Below are positions 7,647-15,986 of a stretch of 64,000 nucleotides of DNA, one piece after another. The notes under the pieces were generated by a model. The model searched no databases and was not told the DNA's origin. It worked only from the letters and a program-made list of their open reading frames with translations. The position numbers and the translations under genes are program-made. The first letter of the stretch is position 1. The number at the start of each line of letters is the position of its first letter. The stretch is taken from NCBI RefSeq assembly GCF_003339865.1, contig NZ_QPKV01000009.1, forward strand, positions 124,001 to 188,000. Direction: 5' to 3'. Source of the DNA: Pedobacter chinensis. Its GTDB lineage: Bacteria; Bacteroidota; Bacteroidia; Sphingobacteriales; Sphingobacteriaceae.

Positions 7647-10226
7647 ATGAACGCTAACGAACTCCTTAATGAGCTCAGGAAGTTTGTACTGATCAAGTCA
7701 GGATTGCGAAATATCGACCCTGCTCATTGTAAAGTAATTTCTGAGTATGTATTTCAAGAAACAAAGAACTACGTTAGTGAAACCACTATTAAAAGGTTTT
7801 TCGGCTTTGCCAATACTTTACACAAATTTTCCTTATTTACGCTCAATAGCCTGTCTCAATATATAGGTTATGCGGATTGGAGCGCTTTCTGTAAAGAGAG
7901 AGAAAACCACATCCCCCCATCTCAAAGCATTTGGCAAACGCTTAAATTAAAAGGCCATGTTATTACTGATGTTTCATTGATTGCGACAAAAAATAATTCG
8001 GGGGTGCCTTTTAACCACACCGCAAACAGAAATTTCTTCTATCCTGATTTTGATTATTTCTTAAGGAATGATTATCAGTTCACTACCGTCAGTGCACAAC
8101 CCGGCCAAGGTAAATCGATCTTATTGGCACATATGGTGGAGCATTTCTTTTATTCAGATCATGCACTTTATAAAAACGATATTGTTTTACTTATAAACCC
8201 TACCAGTATAAACACCGTAATACAACACGGACTTACATTGAAAGAGTGGTTTGCCCAAGAATTTAAATTTGAAAGTATTAACGAATTAATTAGCTTTTTT
8301 AAAAAAAATCCTGATAAAAGAGAGGGCAGATTTGTACTCATTGTAGATGGTGTGGATGAGTTCCTGTCTAAAACAAGTTTCTTTAAGATCTTCATTAATT
8401 TCTTATATAGCATAGAAGAAAATAATTTTTTCAAAATTGTATTCGGTCTGAGGACAAATATTTGGATAAATCTCCAGCCTATTATAAGCAGTTCGGCATT
8501 TTTAACGAAGAACTGGTATAACGGCTTATTTTATGATATTGATATTTTAAGCAATGTTCCACCGCTAAACACAGAGGAGATTTTACATACTTTAAGTCGC
8601 ATTGAGGAAAAATCAATTACGCAGAATGATGTTATCCCTCCTTTATTGAAGCAATTTAAAACGCCATTCTGGCTTCAAATTTATGCTAAATTAAAGGACG
8701 ATAATTTCTCACTGGAACTGAGCGATCCTTTATTATGCTATGAGCTCATTAACTATTTTTTAGAGAAAAAAATATTTTTGGCGAAAAAGAGTACCGAAAA
8801 AATATTCTTGCTTAAAAAGATAAGCGAAAGCATTTCTGAAGGCAATAAAGGACCCCGGGTGGCTAAAGAAAGTATTTTGAGTTTTATTAATTACTATCCT
8901 GATGCCTACGAAGAACTTTTGTATGATGGTATTCTTGTTGAAGAGAAACGCCTTAGTACAGCAATTCCAACTGAAATTGTGCGTTTTCTAAACGATGATA
9001 TTTATACTTATTTCCTGTTCATTCAAATTACTGAATGCTTTGATTACAAGCCAGGTAAGGAGTTTTTTGAATATATTTTAAAAAATTTTTCTTCGAAAAC
9101 GCTGTTAAGACACCACATTCTAAACTGGTCAATCAGGTTTTGTATTAACAGGAACGAAATTGCTGAGTTAAAAAATATTCTGAAACTTCCATTCACGAAT
9201 GAAGAAAAAAACAATTCCTTTGATTTCATTTGTACTGTAGCCAAATACGAGTTAAGCAAGTCAAATTCGAAATTCAATAAGCAAAGTATCGACCTCGATT
9301 TTATCGATATTTTAGCCATGGGGAGAACCATGAGCACCTTATATAAAGAGACAATCAAAAATATTTCCAACAACGTGCTTAATGAAGATGCGCAGATTAT
9401 GCTGCTGGTCATTGAATGCAACATCGCACTGATCGATATTGATAAAGCATCTTTAATTAATGCGATGCAGTTGCTCAAAAGATATTATAAAAGGCTGAAT
9501 GAGCTATTCCCCATCAATCCTTACGATTTAATCTTATATTTCCATAACAGCCTTATTAATAAACCATATGATGGCAAAACCCTGGAAGATAAAATCATTA
9601 AACTTTGTCAGCAAATAGATCAAAGTCCCTCTTTAAAGAATGCAGAGCTCACTACAGCAGAAATATTATCGTATAGAATGGTTTTGATTCTGCTTTTTGC
9701 CAGGAAAAACTATGCAGAATGCCACCGCTTTATTATGGCAATTTTAAACCGGTACCCTAATATATTTTATATCCGCTACTCTGTTTTTTCCCCTTTCCTA
9801 TTGCTTCATTTAGGCCAAACCTATCTTAAACTGAATTATTATAAAAAAGCACAACGTATCATTGAATTTGTAGAAAAAATTACTGAGAGCGACTACACCT
9901 ATTATACTAAATTTGTCTCTGTTGGGTTTAGTATGCTTAAAGCAAACTTCTATAATTGTACACATAACTACGAACAAGCCGTAGTTGAAACTGACAATGG
10001 GTTGAAAATGGCCCTTCAAAATGACTTCAAAATCTATGAAATTGCTTTACTTCTACTTAAAATAGATTCATTAAAACATTGTGATAACCATGAAGGGGTA
10101 TCGAATGTGATTAAAGAGTTATTGAACTTTTTATCAACCAACAAAATTTCAATGCCAGATTATGCTAATCTGAACGGAGGAGAATTTGAACAAACTTTTA
10201 AGGTATTAAAATCTTACAAAACATAA
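7647..10226 (+). CDS. STAND/NACHT-like P-loop ATPase with helical C-terminal repeats
   Basis: An 859-residue cytosolic protein. Residues 1-85 form a small basic domain (with TIKRFFGFANTLHKF and a GYADWSAFC ending) that resembles an uncharacterised N-terminal module common in Bacteroidota, perhaps a helix-turn-helix. The NTPase core has Walker A at 150-157 (AQPGQGKS) and Walker B at 231-239 (LIVDGVDEF), the doubled acid typical of NACHT/STAND proteins. The region from about 540 to the end is helical and includes TPR-like pairs (LLHLGQTYLKLNYYKKAQRI). STAND proteins act as ligand-triggered switches in signalling, transcription or phage defence. No toxin effector is visible. The gene stands alone, divergent from lanB, with an inverted repeat upstream. 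A regulatory role for the peptide locus or a defence role are both possible. Confidence 0.7.
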   Translation: MNANELLNELRKFVLIKSGLRNIDPAHCKVISEYVFQETKNYVSETTIKRFFGFANTLHKFSLFTLNSLSQYIGYADWSAFCKERENHIPPSQSIWQTLKLKGHVITDVSLIATKNNSGVPFNHTANRNFFYPDFDYFLRNDYQFTTVSAQPGQGKSILLAHMVEHFFYSDHALYKNDIVLLINPTSINTVIQHGLTLKEWFAQEFKFESINELISFFKKNPDKREGRFVLIVDGVDEFLSKTSFFKIFINFLYSIEENNFFKIVFGLRTNIWINLQPIISSSAFLTKNWYNGLFYDIDILSNVPPLNTEEILHTLSRIEEKSITQNDVIPPLLKQFKTPFWLQIYAKLKDDNFSLELSDPLLCYELINYFLEKKIFLAKKSTEKIFLLKKISESISEGNKGPRVAKESILSFINYYPDAYEELLYDGILVEEKRLSTAIPTEIVRFLNDDIYTYFLFIQITECFDYKPGKEFFEYILKNFSSKTLLRHHILNWSIRFCINRNEIAELKNILKLPFTNEEKNNSFDFICTVAKYELSKSNSKFNKQSIDLDFIDILAMGRTMSTLYKETIKNISNNVLNEDAQIMLLVIECNIALIDIDKASLINAMQLLKRYYKRLNELFPINPYDLILYFHNSLINKPYDGKTLEDKIIKLCQQIDQSPSLKNAELTTAEILSYRMVLILLFARKNYAECHRFIMAILNRYPNIFYIRYSVFSPFLLLHLGQTYLKLNYYKKAQRIIEFVEKITESDYTYYTKFVSVGFSMLKANFYNCTHNYEQAVVETDNGLKMALQNDFKIYEIALLLLKIDSLKHCDNHEGVSNVIKELLNFLSTNKISMPDYANLNGGEFEQTFKVLKSYKT

Positions 10227-10243
10227 TTTTTTCTGACGACAAT

Positions 10244-10540
10244 GTAGTTACTTCGTGGTCAGATCTTTCTGCCATGTGTTCATGCCATTAAGGTTCTGAA
10301 ACAAGTTCAGAATGACGGCCGTTCATATATGGTGTTTAAGCATTATACCTAGCCGCCGCATCCTGCTTACCTGTAGCGAAGCAGAAAGCTACGAAGTAAA
10401 TTGATTTTACAAGTAGAGTTAATGTTTTCAATAGTTTTGTAGCTACTTCGTGGTCAGCAATCTTTTATGCTAGGCGTTCATGCCATTAAGGTTCTGAAAC
10501 AAGTTCAGAATGACGGCCGTTCATATATCGTTTTTTAAGC
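10244..10540. repeat. Two direct copies of a dispersed palindromic repeat
   Basis: Copies at about 10244-10341 and 10439-10540 share GTAGnTACTTCGTGGTCAG, then CATGCCATTAAGG, an imperfect palindrome (GTTCTGAAACAAGTTCAGAA) and TGACGGCCGTTCATATAT. Between them (10368-10410) lies an inverted piece, GTAGCGAAGCAGAAAGCTACG, that recurs at 42544. No coding frame. This fills the gap 10227-10561. Confidence 0.8.
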
Positions 10541-10561
10541 GTGAAGCCTAAATATCACATC

Positions 10562-11401
10562 TTATTTGATTAAATTGTAAAGCTCATCCAATTTAGGAGA
10601 CAGCACAATTTCAATCCTTCTGTTTTTACTTCTTTCATCGGCGCTGGCATTTGATCCAAGAGGTTGAAACTCTCCCTTACCTGTAGCTGTCATTCTTACG
10701 CTTTCTACCTTTTCATTTTCAGTTAAATAACGAACAACAGATGTGGCTCTCAAAACGCTTAAGTCCCAATTATCTTTTATTTGACCAAGATTATTTATTT
10801 TCTGATTATCGGTATGGCCCTCTACAGCAATATTAATTTCAGGTTGTTGCTTTAAAACATTAGCCAGTTGCGTTAGTGCTTGTTTACCTTTTTCATCAAT
10901 AACTATACTTCCTGATGGAAACAACAATTTATCGGTTAATGAAACGTAAACCTTGCCATTTTTGATTTCTACGGTTAAGCCACTTTTGGTAAAGCCAAGT
11001 AATGCTTGTTGTAATTTTTCTTTTAATGAATTTGTTGCTTCATCCCGCTTGCGCAAAACCTCTTCTACTTCTTTTAAACGTTTCTCGCGGGCAGCTAAAT
11101 CTCCTGATAACTTGGTAATTTCACTGGATGTGTTGCTTTTGAGCTTTTTGTAGTTGCCTTCCATTTCGTTATAGCTGATTTGCAAATCTCTCAGCTCTTC
11201 GGCCATCATTGAGGTATCTTTCTTAAGTTTTGCAACTTCTTTTTCAAGGTTTTCAATTTTAATTAATCCCTCGTTGAATGCTGTGTATAAAGAATCTTTA
11301 CTGCCCAATAAAGCTTTATACTTTTTTGGAGACAAAACAACACATGAAGTTAGGGATGAGATCAACAAGAGAATCGTAAAAGCGAAGAAAGTGTTTTTCA
11401 T
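10562..11401 (-). CDS. OmpA-family lipoprotein with coiled coil
   Basis: A 279-residue outer-membrane or periplasm-facing lipoprotein. The signal peptide ends in a lipobox (LLISSLTSC, Cys20). Residues 30-130 are charged heptad-like coiled coil. The C-terminal OmpA/MotB domain (about 155-275) has NIAVEGHTDN, the basic SKNRRIEIVLSP ending and the expected peptidoglycan-binding acid and arginine. Proteins of this type tether the outer membrane to peptidoglycan through diaminopimelate binding. The layout of coiled coil followed by OmpA resembles MotB-like or Pal-like tethers, but no motor genes are near. The downstream side holds repeats; the upstream neighbour DUF2461 is 75 bases away on the same strand. 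Confidence 0.88.
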   Translation of the reverse strand: MKNTFFAFTILLLISSLTSCVVLSPKKYKALLGSKDSLYTAFNEGLIKIENLEKEVAKLKKDTSMMAEELRDLQISYNEMEGNYKKLKSNTSSEITKLSGDLAAREKRLKEVEEVLRKRDEATNSLKEKLQQALLGFTKSGLTVEIKNGKVYVSLTDKLLFPSGSIVIDEKGKQALTQLANVLKQQPEINIAVEGHTDNQKINNLGQIKDNWDLSVLRATSVVRYLTENEKVESVRMTATGKGEFQPLGSNASADERSKNRRIEIVLSPKLDELYNLIK

Positions 11402-11476
11402 TTTTATTTTTTGGGTTAATCGGTTAATTGCTTAACTGGTTAAGTTTTTTTCAAGTACGGTTAACTATTTATACAG

Positions 11477-12139
11477 TTAAACATCTATAGCATTTCGTAA
11501 AAATGCAACTAATGGTTGTACCGTTTTAAAAGAACTTATTAACTTATTAACGAGTGTAGGTTTAAAAAACTCCTCATCCTTTAATTGCATTGTGGCCTCA
11601 AAGCTTTTTAGCTTGAGGAATTCAATGTTAGGATCGGCCGGATCGTAACCTTTAGGTGCATTTTTTAAAACGTTTGCTGTTCCCAGCTTAAAGTTTTCTT
11701 TAAAATCTTTACTGTTGATAATTTCTTTAAAATCGCCGATATTATAATCAATCTCTTGTCTGATCAATTTAACATGTGGAGCATCGGGCATCCAATAGCC
11801 ACCGGCAACAAAACTTTTCTCTGGTTGGATATGTAAATAATAGCCTGGCTCATTTCCGCCTTTACTTTTTGAAGAGAACCAAATGCCATAATTATTCTTG
11901 TATGGGTCTTTGTTCTTACTAAATCTGACATCACGATAAATGCGCAGTAAACTTTTTTTAGGATCGGTATCTGCAGAGATTAAAGGGTCTACTTTTGCAA
12001 GCTCAGGAATAATTGCAGTTACCAGATTTAAAACATCTTGTTTGGCTTCTTCATATTTAGGTTTATGTTCGGCAAACCATTCACGGTTATTATTTGCTGC
12101 AACATCTTTTATGAACTTTAAAGTTTCTTTTTTTAACAT
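11477..12139 (-). CDS. DUF2461 family protein
   Basis: A 220-residue cytosolic protein of the DUF2461 (TIGR02453) family, full length for the family. Recognisable segments are the N-terminal TLKFIKDVAANNNREWFAEHK, the central LRIYRDVRFSKNKDPYKNN, and GYYLHIQPEKSFVAGGYW. The family is widespread in Bacteroidota and its biochemical role is unknown. There is no signal peptide or membrane segment. The downstream gap to the OmpA gene (11402-11476) and the upstream gap to 12429 are both filled with GGTTAA-rich repeat sequence, so promoter elements are hard to place. No link with either neighbour is apparent beyond shared direction. Confidence 0.85.
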   Translation of the reverse strand: MLKKETLKFIKDVAANNNREWFAEHKPKYEEAKQDVLNLVTAIIPELAKVDPLISADTDPKKSLLRIYRDVRFSKNKDPYKNNYGIWFSSKSKGGNEPGYYLHIQPEKSFVAGGYWMPDAPHVKLIRQEIDYNIGDFKEIINSKDFKENFKLGTANVLKNAPKGYDPADPNIEFLKLKSFEATMQLKDEEFFKPTLVNKLISSFKTVQPLVAFLRNAIDV

Positions 12140-12163
12140 ATTTATTTTCCGGTTAATTGGTTA

Positions 12164-12390
12164 ATTGTTTAAACCGGTTAACTGTTGCGTATCGTCAAAT
12201 ACACATGATTACCTCTAATTTCGGTTAATCGACTGATTGTTTAAACCGGTTAACTGCTGCGTATTGTCAAATACACATGATTACCTCTGATTTCAATTAA
12301 CCATCTGGCTAATCGACTGATTGTTTAAACTGGTTAACTCCTGCGCATCGTCAAATACACATGATTACCTCTAATTTCAATTAACCAGTT
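12164..12390. repeat. Three tandem copies of a 72-84 bp repeat
   Basis: Units begin ATTGTTTAAACYGGTTAACT at 12164, 12236 and 12320. Each contains a CGTATYGTCAAATACACATG-like core and ATTACCTCTRATTTC. The second unit carries a 12-base insertion. The same GGTTAA words occur at 11415-11476, so a related sequence flanks DUF2461 on both sides. Confidence 0.85.
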
Positions 12391-12429
12391 AAACAATTTA
12401 AACGGTTAAACAATTAATCCATCATCAAC

Positions 12430-12825
12430 TCATTTATCATAATATGGCTTATATTTTATATTTGGCGATAAAACATGTAGCAATATTATTCGTGAATATC
12501 GGTAGTTAAATGGATACAGAATGAAACAACCTGCAAAAATTACGATCAGGTAATGCCAGAAGGTACTTTCTGTTAGCGGCCCAAAAATAAGGTAAGTAAT
12601 AAAACTCGCAATAAGCATTTCAATCACATTCATGGCGTAGCTTACATACATGGCGGCATAGAAATAACCTGGTTCAATTTCTATCCGTTGGCCACAATGA
12701 CTACAAACCTCTTTGGTATGCTGAATATTCCATCCGTACATGCTTCCCGTGAAAATATCACCCCTACGGCAATGTGGGCATTTACAATGAACGATGGCGT
12801 AAAGTTTTGATGTTTTATCAGACAT
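12430..12825 (-). CDS. DUF983 family membrane protein
   Basis: A 131-residue inner-membrane protein of the DUF983 family. The N-terminus has two cysteine pairs, CKCPHCRRGDIF and EVCSHCGQRIEIEPGYFYAAMY, arranged like a small zinc ribbon facing the cytosol. Two hydrophobic helices follow (about 58-80 and 88-108). DUF983 members often sit beside cytochrome oxidase genes in bacteria, and this one lies about 11 kb from such a cluster, so a role in oxidase biogenesis is possible but not shown. It starts 3 bases after the stop of the small membrane protein at 12829, so the two are co-transcribed. Confidence 0.85.
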   Translation of the reverse strand: MSDKTSKLYAIVHCKCPHCRRGDIFTGSMYGWNIQHTKEVCSHCGQRIEIEPGYFYAAMYVSYAMNVIEMLIASFITYLIFGPLTESTFWHYLIVIFAGCFILYPFNYRYSRIILLHVLSPNIKYKPYYDK

Positions 12826-12828
12826 TTT

Positions 12829-13104
12829 CTAATTTAAATGGAACGGCTCTTTTTTCATATCTAAATGCACATTTTTTTTACGGTACTTTTTATACCAGAT
12901 CACGCCCACAACAATAGCCATTACATATGGGATAGCCAAAAGATATAAAACACCCGTATTTAAACCCGCCGATACAGTGTTTCCATTTTTAACACCTTGC
13001 TCAGCATTAATGCTACACATGGCACATTGGGCATTGGCTCGTAACACCATTGTAAACGACAATGTTACCAAAAACAGAACAAAAGCAATTTTCTTCTTCA
13101 TCAT
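12829..13104 (-). CDS. Small membrane protein with CxxC motif
   Basis: A protein of about 91 residues with an N-terminal signal or anchor segment (KKKIAFVLFLVTLSF), then AQCAMCSINAEQGVKNG, then a membrane helix (VLYLLAIPYVMAIVVGVIW) and a basic tail. The frame stays open upstream to 13191, but that stretch contains the bidirectional terminator at 13152-13184, so the starts MM at 13104/13101 are preferred. A TATATTTG box ends two bases before 13104, which would give a leaderless message. The CxxC after the signal region could bind metal or form a disulfide outside the cytosol. It is followed at 3 bases by DUF983. Function unknown. Confidence 0.7.
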   Translation of the reverse strand: MMKKKIAFVLFLVTLSFTMVLRANAQCAMCSINAEQGVKNGNTVSAGLNTGVLYLLAIPYVMAIVVGVIWYKKYRKKNVHLDMKKEPFHLN

Positions 13105-13106
13105 TG

Positions 13107-13114
13107 CAAATATA
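13107..13114 (-). promoter_or_regulatory. Candidate -7 box, leaderless start
   Basis: Minus-strand TATATTTG matches the Bacteroidota -7 consensus TAnnTTTG exactly and ends two bases before the ATG at 13104. No clear TTG at -33 was found, so confidence is limited. Confidence 0.35.
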
Positions 13115-13151
13115 CTGATTAACGATTGGAGCGGCTTAAAAATTATGTCAT

Positions 13152-13184
13152 AAAAAAACCCTCGTTCAAGACGAGGGCTTTTTT
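13152..13184. terminator. Bidirectional terminator ending the Sus operon
   Basis: A 7-bp GC-rich stem (CCCTCGT 13159-13165, ACGAGGG 13171-13177) with a 5-base loop has six T on the right and seven A on the left, so it works on either strand. It lies 50 bases after the stop of the DUF4302 gene on the minus strand. Confidence 0.9.
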
Positions 13185-13231
13185 GTGACAATTCTACATT
13201 ATGCCAATAATAAATTATTTCTACACACTAT

Positions 13232-14584
13232 CTACTGTAATACAAATGTCATTACAATTGATGGGTCTTCAACACTCGTCATTTTTGCATAAACAGTAGA
13301 ACCATTAACATAGTAATCAAACGTAATTGAGTTAGCCAACATAAACGCATTAAGTTGCGATAGTGGATTTGCAACATAACCACCAGATGCAGCAGCATAT
13401 GTTGTAAACTTATATACGCCATTTGCATCTACATTATATGAATAAACGATGCTTGTTGTCCAACCGGAAGTACCTCCGTTCTGGCTACTGAAACCATTCA
13501 GGGTTAATCGTTTATTTACCAAATTCCAAACATAATTTATACGACCATAATTGAAGTTATACCCACCTGTAATAGATGATATCAATCCGTTATGGAAATA
13601 ATTCAGAATCGTAGTGCCTGTGGTGGATGTTCCGGGATAAATAGTTTTATATTCAGAAAGCATTCCAGTGTATTTACTTCCCCAAAGTTGGAATAACGGA
13701 ACCAATGGTGTTGCCGAGGTTTTAATTATATATTCCTTGCCTGTTGAATCATATACGGCTAAGGTTGTTGGATCTTTCCACTTAAAGCTTACAAAAGTTA
13801 CTCCCTGCCAAATTAATCCACTATTTAAAATAGATACACCATCAAGAGTAAAAGCATATTTTTGGCCACTCGAACTTACTGTTTGACCATCTGCCAGCAC
13901 ACCGGTAAAATCTAATCTTTTACCAGTGGAAAGATTATTGGAGGCATTAATTGTAATACCAACTTTAAGTGTAGCATTTCCAGATACCACTTCGATATAA
14001 GGGTTCGCAGTATTAATAAAGAAACTTTTTAACTTATCCATAGCCGCTTTTAGACCTTCACTTTCATAAGCATTTTTTTGAGCAGCAGTTGCCTTTATCA
14101 TGGTTAGGGTTTGTTTATACTTCTTTCCTCTAAAGATCAAACTATCGGTAGTAAAGTGATCGAATATAAATTCTACATCACTTTTAAAACCAGAACCAGT
14201 TGCCCCTCCAAAAGAACTTGGGTTGGGATCTTCTAAAAGAGAAATGTAATTGTAAGTATCGAATATTAACTCTGCTCCCATATTTGCACGCATACGGTAG
14301 GTAGATGTGCCTATTTTGGTGGCACTTTCATCGGTTAAATCGCCGTACATTTTTACAGTTTCATTTGCTGCATCAAAACTCATATAGAAAGAGTATCCTC
14401 CTCCTGCCTGGGTGGGTAGGGTTGCTATCCAACCATTGGCAGCCGATGATAAACTGTTGTTAACTGTTGCTAACGCTTCTCCCATGCGTTCTTCTGGTCT
14501 TGCATCAAATACAAGTTCCTTTTCCTTTTTACAGCCTGCAAAGGTTAACAGTGCCATAAATAGAACATATAATATTTTTTTCAT
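13232..14584 (-). CDS. DUF4302 family lipoprotein
   Basis: A 450-residue lipoprotein: signal peptide with lipobox at LLTFAGC (Cys18), then a Ser/Thr/Asn-rich beta-strand protein. The N-terminal half (AANGWIATLPTQAGGGYSFYM, VEFIFDHFTTDSLIFRGKKY) matches DUF4302, which in Bacteroidota is usually encoded with SusC/SusD pairs and a HExxH lipoprotein, exactly as here. Surface attachment and ligand capture are the likely role; no enzyme motif is visible. It is the last gene of the operon, four bases after the metallohydrolase gene, and is followed by a strong terminator at 13152-13184. Confidence 0.8.
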   Translation of the reverse strand: MKKILYVLFMALLTFAGCKKEKELVFDARPEERMGEALATVNNSLSSAANGWIATLPTQAGGGYSFYMSFDAANETVKMYGDLTDESATKIGTSTYRMRANMGAELIFDTYNYISLLEDPNPSSFGGATGSGFKSDVEFIFDHFTTDSLIFRGKKYKQTLTMIKATAAQKNAYESEGLKAAMDKLKSFFINTANPYIEVVSGNATLKVGITINASNNLSTGKRLDFTGVLADGQTVSSSGQKYAFTLDGVSILNSGLIWQGVTFVSFKWKDPTTLAVYDSTGKEYIIKTSATPLVPLFQLWGSKYTGMLSEYKTIYPGTSTTGTTILNYFHNGLISSITGGYNFNYGRINYVWNLVNKRLTLNGFSSQNGGTSGWTTSIVYSYNVDANGVYKFTTYAAASGGYVANPLSQLNAFMLANSITFDYYVNGSTVYAKMTSVEDPSIVMTFVLQ

Positions 14585-14588
14585 TTCT

Positions 14589-15971
14589 TTATAATGTTTG
14601 GCCTAAAACTCCATAAAAATAGTTTGTTGGTGTACCGCTCACAGAAAAACCTGCAGTACTATTAAAATTATCAGCATTAATATTTGCTGGCATCCAGTTA
14701 GCAATAAATGTTCGACCTGTAAGATACGCTTGAATAGTATTGGTAAATGAAGTTGCAAAAATCGCAGCATTATTGTAGGTAGTTCCAGTGCCTTGAGTAG
14801 CTTTGGTAAAGGTTACTACCCCTGTAGTTGGATTTATGGTATAAGTAAAAGTATAATCACCAAAATATTGCGTTGTTGCATTTGAAAATGCTGCTCTAAC
14901 GGTTAATGCTGTAGTCGATTCAAATCTAAACTGAATATAATCCAGGTGATATTTTTGAGTAGAACTATAAGCTAATATAGCAGCTTTATAGGTGTCATAG
15001 GCAGTAGCAAAATCATTAGAAACCGGATAATTAGTATAAAGAACATCCTCAAGGTTTACAGTCATTGTTTTATACAAATTTTGTCCTACCCAGTAAGGAA
15101 ATAATGTAGTAGAATATTTGTAGTTATTTCTCACAATTTTTTGAACCTCTTGCTGAAGTGCTCTGAAATTAATCCCTAAGTTAACCGTGAAATAATTCAC
15201 AACACTTGCTTCCTTAGCCTTTAGAGCAGCTTTACCTTCTGTTGTAGAGCCGTTTGCCCAAGCATCAAACCATGCCTGGCCTTCAACTAATAAATGCGCA
15301 GTGGTTTCAGCAAAATCTTCACCAGGCTGACTGGTTGAATACGGTGTTACATATCCCATTGAGCGTGCAGTTGCGTCAGAAACGGTTGTCCATGTTGCAT
15401 TATAAGTTGATTTAGTGATCAACTGAAAATCAACTGGCATAGGTACTAGCTGATTAAGAATATGCGTAAATTCATGATGTATGGTTCGCAATTTTCTACT
15501 TATTGTTGTACCATTAGTAAGGTCAAAGTTATTTAAATCATAAAGCGTAATATTACGACCGCCAGATGCTGTACCTAATGTATAAGAATTATCGGTGTTA
15601 TAAGCTCCAGAGCCAAATAACACAAACTGTTTAGGAACTGTTTTTTTAATAAAAGTTGCACCGGCAACTGTACGGTATGGTAAAATAAAACCCTCCAAAA
15701 CTGTTTGCATTTGAGGTTGGACTTTATCAACTTTTACAGCAGCAACATCTTTATCATCTCCATGTAGGAATCGATTATATCTATAAACAACATCGATATT
15801 ATATTCATCCAAAAAAGTTGCTTTCAACCACGCATCAAGTTCGGTATTTGCTACAGGATCATCTACATTATACTTACTAAAATCTACATTTAGTGGATCT
15901 TCCTTTTTACAGGAAGTGGCTAAGCTTAATAAAAATAAGACGAAGCATATTTTATATAAATTTCTTTTCAT
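14589..15971 (-). CDS. SusD-associated zinc metallohydrolase lipoprotein
   Basis: A 460-residue lipoprotein with lipobox LLSLATSC (Cys21). The zinc motif HEFTH (HExxH) lies at about residue 164, within RTIHHEFTHILNQL, and an acidic segment downstream (EDFAETTAHLLVEGQ) could supply the third ligand. The protein matches the family of substrate-import-associated zinc metallohydrolase lipoproteins (TIGR04549 type), which are encoded with SusC/SusD and DUF4302. The expected role is cleavage of a peptide or other ligand at the cell surface before import. The neighbours on both sides are 4 and 15 bases away, so it is a firm operon member. Confidence 0.85.
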   Translation of the reverse strand: MKRNLYKICFVLFLLSLATSCKKEDPLNVDFSKYNVDDPVANTELDAWLKATFLDEYNIDVVYRYNRFLHGDDKDVAAVKVDKVQPQMQTVLEGFILPYRTVAGATFIKKTVPKQFVLFGSGAYNTDNSYTLGTASGGRNITLYDLNNFDLTNGTTISRKLRTIHHEFTHILNQLVPMPVDFQLITKSTYNATWTTVSDATARSMGYVTPYSTSQPGEDFAETTAHLLVEGQAWFDAWANGSTTEGKAALKAKEASVVNYFTVNLGINFRALQQEVQKIVRNNYKYSTTLFPYWVGQNLYKTMTVNLEDVLYTNYPVSNDFATAYDTYKAAILAYSSTQKYHLDYIQFRFESTTALTVRAAFSNATTQYFGDYTFTYTINPTTGVVTFTKATQGTGTTYNNAAIFATSFTNTIQAYLTGRTFIANWMPANINADNFNSTAGFSVSGTPTNYFYGVLGQTL

Positions 15972-15986
15972 GATATCTCTATTTTA

